Below, in pieces: positions 41,408 through 49,889 of a stretch of 53,022 nt of DNA. Source of the stretch: an uncultured Spirochaetales bacterium (lineage in GTDB: Bacteria; Spirochaetota; Spirochaetia; Sphaerochaetales; Sphaerochaetaceae); NCBI GenBank assembly GCA_944393005.1, contig CALXYO010000013.1:1-53022 (forward strand), given 5' to 3'. The translations under genes and the position numbers were made by a program. Each line of letters begins with the position of its first letter. Position 1 is the stretch's first letter. The notes beneath the pieces are model-generated. The model made no database searches, was not told the DNA's origin, and saw only the letters and a list, made by a program, of their open reading frames with translations.

Positions 41408-42253
41408 TTATCCTTTCAAGCCTCCGCGGGCTATGCCCTGGATGATGTATTTCTGGAATATGAGATATATGAGAATCAGCGGCACAACGACTATTGTCGC
41501 GCCTGCCATCATCAGATGATAGTCTGATCCCGAATCGCTGGCAAAGTACTTAAGACCGATCGAAAGTACTCTTTTGTCGATGTCTCCTGTCACCATAAGG
41601 GGCCACAGGTATGCGTTCCAGCTTGCGATGAAGTTGAAAAGTCCTATCGTGACAAGGCTGCTTTTCGCATTCGGCACCATTATCTTCCACAGATATTTCC
41701 AGTCCGAGCAGCCGTCCACTTTCGAGGCAAGATACAGCTGATCGGGAATCTGGTTGAAAAACTGCCGCAGAAGGTAGATGTAGAATATGCTTGCACTGTA
41801 AGGCAGGATCTGTGCCCACAGCGAGTTGTACAGATTCATTCTCGTGATCGTGATGAAGTTTGTGATGATGTACATCTGGCTTGGAACCATCATTGTCGCC
41901 AGAAGAAGGTTGAAAAGCCTGTCACGGCCTTTGAATTCAAGCCGCGAGAAGGCGAAGGCCCCGAGGATTGTGGTAAGCAGCGTGAATACCGTGTTTATGA
42001 CTGCCACGATGATGGAGTTGCGGAAGTAAATGCCGAACGGATTCGTTTCCATGGTGAGAACGGTTGTGTAGTTCTGCCACTGCATTTCTGCCGGCCACCA
42101 GATGATCTTAGGGCTTGTTATTTCCCTCAGCGTTTTAAGCGATCCGCTTATCATCCAGAAAAACGGAAAGAGCATGATGAGCGATCCTGCGGCAAGGAAG
42201 ATGAATGCTGCCGCTCTGAGGCAGGGACTGCCGATTTTGTTATCCTGACTCAT
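41408..42253 (-). CDS. Sugar ABC transporter permease (UgpE/MalG-like)
   Basis: A 281-residue membrane protein with six spans; typical features are F-P-F-F-W-M-I-S-G-S-L-K-T near the N terminus and an EAA-type loop (Y-L-A-S-K-V-D-G-C-S-D-W) near residue 184, ending G-I-A-R-G-G-L-K-G. ATG 42253 follows GGAGGAAGG; a GTG five codons earlier overlaps that site and is unlikely. Second permease of the importer. Confidence 0.93.
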   Translation of the reverse strand: MSQDNKIGSPCLRAAAFIFLAAGSLIMLFPFFWMISGSLKTLREITSPKIIWWPAEMQWQNYTTVLTMETNPFGIYFRNSIIVAVINTVFTLLTTILGAFAFSRLEFKGRDRLFNLLLATMMVPSQMYIITNFITITRMNLYNSLWAQILPYSASIFYIYLLRQFFNQIPDQLYLASKVDGCSDWKYLWKIMVPNAKSSLVTIGLFNFIASWNAYLWPLMVTGDIDKRVLSIGLKYFASDSGSDYHLMMAGATIVVVPLILIYLIFQKYIIQGIARGGLKG

Positions 42254-42264
42254 TTCCTTCCTCC

Positions 42265-43152
42265 TCACTGTGCAGCTTTTCTGTTGCTCATCCTCAGCTG
42301 TATGAATGTGAACACCATTATGATGAGGAACATCAGAACACCACTCGCGGCTGCTATTGTGTAGCGGTTCGCATTGTAGAATTTGTCATACATGTAGTAT
42401 ACCATCGTCGTCGCGCTGTGAAGTGGACCGTCATCGCCGAAGAGGCCTATGACTTCCTCATAGCATTTGAAGGCTCCTATTGTCGCAATGACGAACTGAT
42501 ATGCCAGAATAGGTCCCAGCTGGGGCAGCGTGATTTTCGTGAACTGCTTCCACCTCCCGGCTTCGTCTATTCTCGCCGCCTGATAAAGCTGCGGATCTAT
42601 TCCCTGCAGGCCTGCAAGGAAAATGACAATCTTGAAGGCGAGGGCGGACCATATGCCGAAAATGCACAGCGTGAACATTGACCAGTCCGGATCATTGAGC
42701 CACTGAATCGCATCAATGCCGAAAACGGCGAGGAATTTGTTGAAAATGCCGAATTCGCTGTGGAAGATGAAACGGAAGGCCAGCCCGATCGCAATTGCAT
42801 TCGTCACATACGGAAGGAAGAAAGCTGTCTGGAAGAACTTGCTGCCTCTTATCTTGCTGTCAAGCAGTATTGCTATGAAAAGGGAAATTACTATTGATAC
42901 GGGAACAGTTACGATTGCATAAATGAATGTATTCAGCAGTGCTTTGTGGAAGGTCGGATCCTCAAGCACCCATATATAGCTGGAAAGTCCGAATCCCGAA
43001 CCTTCCTTGCTGAAGATGTTGAAGTCCTCATAGAAGCTCATGCGCAGTGTGTGGAACATCGGATAGACGACGAAGAGCGCGACAACCAGCAGGGAGGGAA
43101 GCAGGTAGAGGAGTGCCTTCAGGAATGTTTTCTTCTTGTTCTGTCCTACCAT
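42265..43152 (-). CDS. Sugar ABC transporter permease (UgpA/MalF-like)
   Basis: A 295-residue membrane protein with six spans, beginning after a short basic N terminus (V-G-Q-N-K-K-K-T-F). The EAA-type loop is Y-Q-A-A-R-I-D-E-A-G-R-W-K-Q-F near residue 200. ATG 43152 lies after GAGG and overlaps the ATPase stop by 7 bases; the frame is open 38 codons further upstream inside the ATPase gene, but that part is not protein-like. First permease of the importer. Confidence 0.93.
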   Translation of the reverse strand: MVGQNKKKTFLKALLYLLPSLLVVALFVVYPMFHTLRMSFYEDFNIFSKEGSGFGLSSYIWVLEDPTFHKALLNTFIYAIVTVPVSIVISLFIAILLDSKIRGSKFFQTAFFLPYVTNAIAIGLAFRFIFHSEFGIFNKFLAVFGIDAIQWLNDPDWSMFTLCIFGIWSALAFKIVIFLAGLQGIDPQLYQAARIDEAGRWKQFTKITLPQLGPILAYQFVIATIGAFKCYEEVIGLFGDDGPLHSATTMVYYMYDKFYNANRYTIAAASGVLMFLIIMVFTFIQLRMSNRKAAQ

Positions 43153-44246
43153 ATTTCCTCTCTCTCCCCGTCGGTGCTGAAAAGATGCACGCCGCTGCGT
43201 TTCATTGTGAAGAAAACATTGTCGCCTGTTTCTATGCGGCTGTCGGATTCGATAAGAGCCTCGCACAGCCTGCCGTTTATGTTGAAGCGGACCTGGAAAT
43301 CCCTTCCGATGGTTGCCTTGTAGACAACTGTTGCGGCGACAGCCTCCTCACTGTCCTGTGTGCCAAGGGCGAAACTTTCGGGCCGGATGCCCATTTTATA
43401 GTTTCCATCCTGCAGCTTTGTCTTCACCGTTTTTCTGTCATTGAGGATGATCCACCCGTCACAGATGCTCACATCGATGAGATTGATCGGAGGATTGCCG
43501 AGAAACTGCGCCACGAAGACATTTGCGGGATGTATGTAAGTTTCCTGCGGCTGTGCGATCTGCTGGATTATTCCGTCCTTCATGATTATGATCTCGTCGG
43601 TGATGCTCATCGCCTCTTCCTGATCATGCGTGACGAACACCGTCGTGATGCCTGTCGCCTGCTGTATTCTCCTTATTTCCTCTCTCGTCTGTATTCTCAG
43701 CCTTGCATCCAGGTTTGAAAGCGGTTCATCCAGGAGAAGCACTTTGGGTTTCTTGGCTATCGCCCTGGCAATCGCGACTCTCTGCTGCTGACCGCCTGAA
43801 AGCTGAGCGGGCTTCCTGTCCAGCAATTCCTCGATGGCAACTATTTTTGCCGTTTCCTGAACGATCCTGTCTATTTCACTCTTTCTTTCCCTTGCATCTT
43901 TATGCTGTTCCCTGAAGCTTTTGCTGTTGCGCAGGGGAAATGCGATATTGTCGTAAACCGACATGTGGGGATAGAGCGCATAGTTCTGGAAAACAAGCCC
44001 GATCCCCCTCTTTTCCGGAGGCAGTGCCGTCACATCCTCATCGCCGAAGAATATCTTGCCGCTTGTCGGCTCGAGAAGTCCCGCCAGCAGGAAGAGTGTC
44101 GTGCTTTTCCCGCATCCGGAGGGACCGAGGAGACCGGCAAGATGTCCGCTTGGAATGGTGAATGAGAAGTTGTTGACAGCAATGGTCTCGACCTGCCGGT
44201 CCTTGTTCGAGAATGTTTTAGTAAGGTTTTCAAGCCTGATATCCAT
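43146..44246 (-). CDS. Sugar ABC transporter ATP-binding protein (UgpC/MsmK/MalK-like)
   Basis: A 366-residue ATPase of ordinary length: Walker A G-P-S-G-C-G-K-S (41-48), Q-loop in V-F-Q-N-Y-A-L-Y-P-H-M, signature L-S-G-G-Q-Q-Q-R near 148, Walker B V-L-L-L-D-E-P, switch His in V-T-H-D-Q, and a C-terminal OB-fold TOBE region. Because UgpC/MsmK proteins can energise several importers, it may also power the sugar system at 25681-28771, which has no ATPase gene. First gene of its operon, with a good promoter at 44278-44306. Confidence 0.95.
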   Translation of the reverse strand: MDIRLENLTKTFSNKDRQVETIAVNNFSFTIPSGHLAGLLGPSGCGKSTTLFLLAGLLEPTSGKIFFGDEDVTALPPEKRGIGLVFQNYALYPHMSVYDNIAFPLRNSKSFREQHKDARERKSEIDRIVQETAKIVAIEELLDRKPAQLSGGQQQRVAIARAIAKKPKVLLLDEPLSNLDARLRIQTREEIRRIQQATGITTVFVTHDQEEAMSITDEIIIMKDGIIQQIAQPQETYIHPANVFVAQFLGNPPINLIDVSICDGWIILNDRKTVKTKLQDGNYKMGIRPESFALGTQDSEEAVAATVVYKATIGRDFQVRFNINGRLCEALIESDSRIETGDNVFFTMKRSGVHLFSTDGEREEIW

Positions 44247-44277
44247 ATGTTCCTCGTGTTACAGATTTAACAGATTA

Positions 44278-44306
44278 ATTCTAGACCTTTTTGCAAATAT
44301 GCACAA
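44278..44306 (-). promoter_or_regulatory. Promoter of the Ugp/Msm-like operon
   Basis: On the minus strand TTGTGC (complement of 44301-44306), 17 bases, TAGAAT (complement of 44278-44283). The spacer region contains TTTGTGCATATTTGCAAA, an imperfect inverted repeat that may be an operator. Confidence 0.5.
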
Positions 44307-44351
44307 ATGGAAATAGGGAAGATGCGGAAAATTTCACATTGTGCCGTTTTT

Positions 44352-45738
44352 TCATGCAGGATTGTCTGATGCCCGGTTTTTCACATCTGTCCTTTTCCTG
44401 ACGTCGTAAAATGCTTCCTTGTCCTGATACATGAGCCTGTCGGCTTCCTCAAACTGTTCTTTGCAGCTGCATTCTTTGCCGCATCTCCATGAAAGTCCTG
44501 CAGCCACGGGTATGCCGTTTTCCTCCATCATGCGGCAAAGCTGTGCCACTCTTTCCGTGAATTTCCTTTCATCAAGCCGGCTGTCGATTATGACAAATTC
44601 ATCGCCTCCGATCCTGTAAGCCCCGTCCTTGAAATATTTTCTGATTATATCGGCAGTTTTCTTTATGAGCCTGTCGCCGTAACTGTGGCCGAAGCGGTCA
44701 TTGGCAGCCTTCAGCCCGTTTATGTCCAGGTATGCAATGCCCAGCATCCCGTTCCCTTCAGGCCGGCTGTCAAGCATGTGGTTGAATTTGTTCCTGTTGA
44801 AGAGCCCTGTGAGGGAGTCCCTGAAGCTCAGCTGGGACAGCAGTTCCTCAAGGCGGGTGCGCTCAGTGATGTCAAAGGCGATCCGTTGTATGACAAAACC
44901 TTCCGGTGTGCGTGAGACGGCCGTATTCGTGCAGCTCAGTGCCATCCAGCTTCCGTTTCTGTGTATTTTGTAGTCTATGCCGGATGTGTCACCGATCTTG
45001 CACAGCCTGTCCAGCGCAGCTTTCATTTTCGGGACATCTTCTTCGATTATGTCGGTGCAGTAACCCTTTGACCAGTCGAGCTTTCCTATGTCTTCTGTCC
45101 TGACCCCGGTGAAGGCTGAAACGGCACTGTTGTACGAGACTATGGAGAATGTGCCGTCATCCTTTTTCACAAGACGGGCTATCGCGCAGGGAATCGTATT
45201 GTAGATGCTGGCAAGCTCCTCCGTCTGTTCTGCAATCTGTTTCTTCTGCTCTTCTATGCATTCTCAGGTAGTCGGAGGACTGCTTTGCCATTTTGGAAGG
45301 AAAGCCCACATCATCCTCATCCATCTCGACATACGGATTCGAGATGTGTATATGGCTGCAGTACGCTCTGCCTTCCCTCCAGCGGAAGAGTGTGGTGATC
45401 CGCTGATGCACGCGGAGAAAAACGCCGGAGGAAGGATCAGTCGTGATCCATACTCTTCCCGTCACCATTGTGATGTCATCGCCCAGCATGCATGCACTGT
45501 ATTCTTCGTCAGACAGGTTGCAGCGAGGAACCATACCGCGGAAAGTGCGGAAGATTTCTGCGACTTTCTCCCGCCCCGATGCGAACTCGCTCTCGCCGGC
45601 ACCGATCCACATGAAAGGCTCGTCAAAGTAGCCTATGACAGCCTCCACATCGTTCTCACAGTAGTGCTTGTGAAGAATGAGGCTTGTGATGCTGACTGCT
45701 TTTTCTCCTCTTTCTCTGCTGTAGTTCTCTCCTGCCAT
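44352..45738 (-). pseudogene. NTF2-like/PAS/GGDEF diguanylate cyclase, frameshifted
   Basis: Two adjacent reading frames form one gene. From 45738: a SnoaL/NTF2-like domain (~150 residues; Y-F-D-E-P-F-M-W-I-G-A-G-E-S and G-R-V-W-I-T-T-D-P-S), then S-S-D-Y-L-R. One base too many in AGAA (45261-45264) shifts the frame. Deleting it gives Y-L-R-C-I-E-E-Q-K-K-Q-I-A-E-Q-T-E-E-L, a coiled-coil linker leading to a PAS domain and a GGDEF domain with R-I-G-G-D-E-F-V-I intact. The repaired protein would have ~461 residues and make cyclic-di-GMP. As written, two separate products of 193 and up to 272 residues would result; the second would lack the linker and the first PAS strand. Either a real disruption or a read error. 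Confidence 0.85.
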
Positions 45739-45822
45739 TCAATTCCCTCATATGACTTGATACTGTAACCACCTTCATCTCCATTTTACCACCAAAACGG
45801 CCCCGGACAAGTTTTTTCCGTT

Positions 45823-45840
45823 GTTTTGTGTATGCAAAAC
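45823..45840. promoter_or_regulatory. Perfect inverted repeat upstream of uidA
   Basis: GTTTTG-TGTATG-CAAAAC, a 6-6-6 palindrome. It overlaps a possible uidA promoter (TTGTTT or TTGTGT about 17 bases before CAATAT/TTATAT) in the region shared with the divergent GGDEF gene. Candidate repressor operator. Confidence 0.45.
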
Positions 45841-45901
45841 GTACAATATTATATGTATTCAATGACCTGTGAGGTTCAGAATTGAAATATATGGAGGTAC
45901 A

Positions 45902-47704
45902 ATGCTTTATCCTGAGACTAATGAGAAAAGAAGTGTGATCAGCCTTGACGGCGTATGGTCATTCTGTCTTGATGACGGTTCCAACGGCGGGAACATAAAC
46001 AGCGGTTTCATTGAAAGGAACGGAGAGACGATCGCGGTTCCGGCAAGCTATAACGACCAGAAAGATGACCTGCGCTTCAGGGAACACTGCGGCTGGGCAT
46101 ATTACAGCAGGAGATTCACTGTTCCTGAAATCTACGGAAATGAACGGCTTGTGCTGCGCTTTGATGCCGTGACGCATTACGCGAAAGTATATGTGGACGG
46201 AAAGCTTGTGTGCGAGCATAAGGGCGGGTTTCTTCCGTTCGAGATCGAGCTTGAGGGCATCGTCACTGCGGGAAAGGAATCGCTGCTTCAGGTTGCCGTC
46301 AACAATGAAGTGAATCATTCGACGCTTCCGGTCGGAAACGAGGAGGGTACCGCGTTTTTCGGCTCCGACAATGCGGGTGTCCCTTCCGTGGAGATGGCGA
46401 AGGTCTGGAGGAAGAAGAGGAATCTTCCGAATTTCGATTTCTTCAACTACGCGGGCATAAACAGAAGCGTGAGGATCTACACCACGCCTAAAAACCATAT
46501 TGATGACATCATTATAGTGCCGGATGTGAAGGGAAAGGACGGAATAGTCAGGTATTCTGTTTCCGTTTCAGGCTGCAGCGACGCCGTGGTGACGATCCTT
46601 GACCGCGAGGGCAATGAAGTTGCACGTGCTTCTGGTCTTGAAGGCGAGATCGTGATAGAGGATGCGAAGCTGTGGAATCCGTATCCTGAAGATCCCTATC
46701 TCTATACTGCCTCGGTTGCGAGCGGAGGTGACAGGTACAGCCTGCGTTTCGGTATCCGCACGGTGAAGGTCGAAGGAAACAAATTCCTCATAAACGGCAG
46801 GCCATTCTTCTTCAAGGGTTTTGGCAAGCATGAGGATTCAGCCGTTCACGGACGCGGTTTTGACCTTGCATACGATGTGAAGGACATGAGCCTCATCAAG
46901 TGGATGAATGCCAATTCCTTCAGGACCAGCCACTATCCGTATGCCGAGGAGATGTATGATCTTGCCGATGAGGAAGGTATTGTCATCATTGATGAGACTC
47001 CCGCGGTCGGTATCGGTGCCGGAGCATCTCAGGATCCGTACAGGACATTCAGCATCAGGGAGCATCATGAAGCAGTGATACGCGATCTCATCGCAAGGGA
47101 CAAGAATCATCCTTGTGTTGTCATGTGGAGCATGGCGAACGAGCCCGATACGGAGCATTTCCCGCTTTCTGCGAAAGAGTACTGGACAAGCCTGTATGAC
47201 TTCACTCATGCGCATGATCCTCAGGACAGGCCGGTCACATTCGTCTGTTGCCAGAACAACTATGAGGCAGATCTTTCAACCCGTGAGATGGATGTCGTGT
47301 GCATCAACCGCTATTACGGCTGGTACAATCTTTCAGGCGACATGGAAGCTGCCTGCTATGCATGGAACATAGAACTCGATTTCTGGCAGAAGATAAACAA
47401 GCCGCTCATCATAACAGAGTACGGCGCGGACACGCTTCCAGGTTTCCATCTGACGACGCCTGAGATGTTCAGTGAGGAATTCCAGGTTATGTACTACGAC
47501 CTGATCAACAGGGAATTCGACAAGAGGGATTTCGTGATCGGCGAACATCCGTGGAACTTCGCCGATTTCAATACGATACAGGGTGTATACCGGGCGGACG
47601 GCAACAGGAAGGGACTTCTGACCCGTGACAGGAGACCGAAGATGAGCGCCCATTATTTCAGAAAGCGCTGGGGCGACATCCCTTCTTTCGGATATAAGAA
47701 ATGA
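45902..47704 (+). CDS. uidA: Beta-glucuronidase (GH2)
   Basis: Hydrolyses beta-D-glucuronides inside the cell. The 600-residue product has the GH2 sugar-binding, immunoglobulin-like and TIM-barrel domains. Acid/base Glu414 (M-A-N-E-P) and nucleophile Glu506 (I-T-E-Y-G-A) sit almost exactly at the positions of the E. coli enzyme (413 and 504). The glucuronate-specific N-x-K motif is present as Asn568/Lys570 in D-G-N-R-K-G, followed by T-R-D-R-R-P-K. ATG 45902 is preceded by GGAGGT; an upstream in-frame start at 45869 lacks such a site. No dedicated glucuronide transporter is adjacent; the importer at 40060-44246 is a candidate. Confidence 0.95.
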   Translation: MLYPETNEKRSVISLDGVWSFCLDDGSNGGNINSGFIERNGETIAVPASYNDQKDDLRFREHCGWAYYSRRFTVPEIYGNERLVLRFDAVTHYAKVYVDGKLVCEHKGGFLPFEIELEGIVTAGKESLLQVAVNNEVNHSTLPVGNEEGTAFFGSDNAGVPSVEMAKVWRKKRNLPNFDFFNYAGINRSVRIYTTPKNHIDDIIIVPDVKGKDGIVRYSVSVSGCSDAVVTILDREGNEVARASGLEGEIVIEDAKLWNPYPEDPYLYTASVASGGDRYSLRFGIRTVKVEGNKFLINGRPFFFKGFGKHEDSAVHGRGFDLAYDVKDMSLIKWMNANSFRTSHYPYAEEMYDLADEEGIVIIDETPAVGIGAGASQDPYRTFSIREHHEAVIRDLIARDKNHPCVVMWSMANEPDTEHFPLSAKEYWTSLYDFTHAHDPQDRPVTFVCCQNNYEADLSTREMDVVCINRYYGWYNLSGDMEAACYAWNIELDFWQKINKPLIITEYGADTLPGFHLTTPEMFSEEFQVMYYDLINREFDKRDFVIGEHPWNFADFNTIQGVYRADGNRKGLLTRDRRPKMSAHYFRKRWGDIPSFGYKK

Positions 47705-47713
47705 CTGATTTCC

Positions 47714-47742
47714 GCACTCTGCCGCACAATGAGGCAGAGTGC
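47714..47742 (+). terminator. Hairpin after uidA
   Basis: Perfect 10-bp stem GCACTCTGCC / GGCAGAGTGC, 9-base loop, 10 bases after the uidA stop. No T tract follows, so it is either a Rho-assisted stop or an mRNA 3' stabiliser. Confidence 0.55.
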
Positions 47743-47751
47743 ACCCGGTAC

Positions 47752-47780
47752 TTGAATCTTTGGCCTGATTGTTGTAATAA
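47752..47780 (+). promoter_or_regulatory. thrS promoter
   Basis: TTGAAT (47752-47757), 17-base spacer, TAATAA (47775-47780). The predicted start at about 47786 coincides with the 5' edge of T-box stem I. Confidence 0.65.
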
Positions 47781-47784
47781 TCAG

Positions 47785-48061
47785 GACAGTGGCTGAGACG
47801 AAGACGAGTAGTGCACTCCCTGCGTGAAAGAGAGGCATCACCGTGGCTGGAAGTGAGCTGACGGACAGTGCATGAAAACCCCTTCCGAGCTGTCTATGAG
47901 AAAGTTAATAGACCGTGTAAGATGCGAAAAATCTGTCTTGAGCGTCCCTTTTTTGCTGAAAAGGGGAAGCAGGGTGGTACCGCGGAAATGCAAGCCTTTG
48001 CAGTTTCGTCCTTGCAGTAAACAATGCAGGTGAGGATGAGTCTGGAAAGGCTTGTTTTTAT
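47785..48061 (+). ncRNA. T-box leader controlling thrS
   Basis: A tRNA-sensing transcriptional riboswitch. The canonical T-box AGGGTGGTACCGCGG is at 47971-47985. Stem I can be drawn from GACAG/GGCT (47785-47794) with AGC/CTGTC (47888-47894), and TGCACT/AGTGCA (47812-47817, 47867-47872). Between them the 5' side has GAGTAG and the 3' side TGAAAACC, matching the AGUA/GAA loop-E of specifier loops. The specifier is then probably ACC (47878-47880), a threonine codon, consistent with the downstream gene. The terminator pairs CAAGCCTTT (47991-47999) with AAAGGCTTG before TTTTT. Uncharged tRNA-Thr should favour antitermination and read-through into thrS. Confidence 0.92.
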
Positions 48062-48100
48062 CTGGGGATGGAAAACTTAAGTTGAGGAGAGACTTCAGAT

Positions 48101-49834
48101 ATGGAAAAAGATTTGTCTACTATCCGTCACTCTATGTCCCATGTCATGGCTGAAGCCGTGCTTGAGATGTTCCCTGATGCGCAGATTGCGATCGGACCGT
48201 CGATTGAGAACGGATTCTATTATGATTTCGCTCTGCCCCGTCAGCTCACGGAGGCAGACCTCGATGAGATCACCGAGAGAATGAAGAAGATCATCAGATC
48301 CGACAAGGAATTCAAGAGGATCGAGGTGTCAAGGGAAGAGGCGAAGAAGATGTTCGCTGATCAGAAATTCAAGCTTGAACTCATTGATGCCATTCCTGAA
48401 GGAGAGACTGTCACTGTTTACAACCAGGGCGGTTTCACCGATTTGTGCCGCGGTCCGCATGTTTCATCCACAAAGGAGCTGAATCCCGATGCCTTCAAGC
48501 TGCTTTCGATTGCCGGTGCATACTGGAGAGGCAGCGAAAAGAACGAGATGCTCACACGTATTTACGGCACTGCATGGTCAACAGGCAAGGAACTGAGGGC
48601 TTATCTTGATCATCTGGCGGATGTCGAGAGAAGGGACCACAGAAAACTCGGCAAGGATCTTGATCTCTTCTCACTTCATGAGGAAGCCGGTCCCGGTCTT
48701 GTCTACTGGCACCCCAGAGGAGCAAGGGTCAGGCAGATCATCGAGCAGTTCTGGAGGGAAGAGCATTATAAAAACGGCTATGAGATGGTATACACTCCGC
48801 ATGTGGGAAAGTCCTGGCTGTGGGAGACTTCCGGACATCTGGGCTTCTACAAGGAGAGCATGTATCCTCCAATGGAGATGGACAAGGCGGACTATTACGT
48901 CAAGCCCATGAACTGTCCTTTCCACATCATGATCTACAACAACAGCCTGAGAAGCTACAGGGATCTTCCCTGCCGCTGGGCAGAGCTTGGCACTGTCTAC
49001 CGCTATGAGAAGGCGGGTGCTCTCCACGGTCTGCTGCGTGTAAGAGGATTCACGCAGGATGATGCGCACCTCTTCTGCACACCTGAACAGATGGATGACG
49101 AAATTGAGGAAGTCCTCCGTTTCTCTCTCCATATGCTCCGCTCGTTCGGTTTCACCGAGATCCATGCATATATTTCCACTCGTCCCGAGAAATCGGTAGG
49201 CGATCCGGCTCTGTGGGACAGCGCGACGGTTGCCCTCACAAAGGCAGTCGAGAAAGCAGGCCTTGCCTATGACATCGATGAAGGCGGCGGTGCTTTCTAC
49301 GGGCCCAAGATCGACCTCAAGATCAAGGATGCGATCGGCCGCGAATGGCAGCTTTCAACTGTTCAGTTCGACTTCAATCTGCCTCAGCGTTTCAAGATGA
49401 CATATGTGGACAAGGACGGAAAGGAGAAACAGCCTCTGATGATTCACCGTGCACTTCTTGGTTCTATCGAACGTTTCTTCGGCGTGCTGCTTGAAAACTA
49501 TGCCGGGGCATTCCCACCATGGCTTGCTCCTGAACAGATCGCAATCGTTCCTGTCGGCGAGATGGCTTTCGCTTATGCCTCAGAGCTTGAAGCCAGGTTC
49601 AAGGCAGCCGGACTGAGAGCCTATACGGATCTCTCATCGGAAAGGATGAATGCGAAGATCAGAAAGGCCCAGCAGATGAAGGTTCCGTATCAGGTGATTA
49701 TCGGTGAAAAGGAAATGAATGATGACCTTGTCTCGGTACGTTACCGCACGGGACGTCAGAAGAACGGTCTGAAGACTGATGATTTCATTGCAGAAGTCAA
49801 GGCTGTGGTCGATTCGAAGGCACAGCTTGAATAG
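48101..49834 (+). CDS. thrS: Threonyl-tRNA synthetase (lacking the TGS domain)
   Basis: Charges tRNA-Thr. The 577-residue class II enzyme starts directly at the editing domain (I-R-H-S-M-S-H-V-M-A-E-A-V, the HxxxH editing motif, and D-L-C-R-G-P-H), followed by the catalytic core with zinc ligands in M-N-C-P-F-H, D-D-A-H-L-F-C and I-H-R-A-L-L-G-S, and the anticodon-binding domain (I-A-I-V-P-V...D-L-S-S-E-R-M-N-A-K-I-R-K-A). The ~65-residue N-terminal TGS domain of standard ThrS (~640 residues) is absent, a known short form. AGGAGAG precedes the ATG. Expression is governed by the T-box upstream; a strong terminator follows. Confidence 0.97.
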   Translation: MEKDLSTIRHSMSHVMAEAVLEMFPDAQIAIGPSIENGFYYDFALPRQLTEADLDEITERMKKIIRSDKEFKRIEVSREEAKKMFADQKFKLELIDAIPEGETVTVYNQGGFTDLCRGPHVSSTKELNPDAFKLLSIAGAYWRGSEKNEMLTRIYGTAWSTGKELRAYLDHLADVERRDHRKLGKDLDLFSLHEEAGPGLVYWHPRGARVRQIIEQFWREEHYKNGYEMVYTPHVGKSWLWETSGHLGFYKESMYPPMEMDKADYYVKPMNCPFHIMIYNNSLRSYRDLPCRWAELGTVYRYEKAGALHGLLRVRGFTQDDAHLFCTPEQMDDEIEEVLRFSLHMLRSFGFTEIHAYISTRPEKSVGDPALWDSATVALTKAVEKAGLAYDIDEGGGAFYGPKIDLKIKDAIGREWQLSTVQFDFNLPQRFKMTYVDKDGKEKQPLMIHRALLGSIERFFGVLLENYAGAFPPWLAPEQIAIVPVGEMAFAYASELEARFKAAGLRAYTDLSSERMNAKIRKAQQMKVPYQVIIGEKEMNDDLVSVRYRTGRQKNGLKTDDFIAEVKAVVDSKAQLE

Positions 49835-49844
49835 AGTGATAACT

Positions 49845-49878
49845 GTCCTCTCTTTATAATCAAGGGAGGACTTTTTTT
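49845..49878 (+). terminator. Rho-independent terminator after thrS
   Basis: GTCCTC (49845-49850) / GAGGAC (49866-49871), extended by a further CTT/AAG pair, followed by seven T. Only 11 bases separate it from the next ATG, and the ribosome-binding site GAGAGGA is in that gap. Confidence 0.9.
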
Positions 49879-49889
49879 GAGAGGATGTT

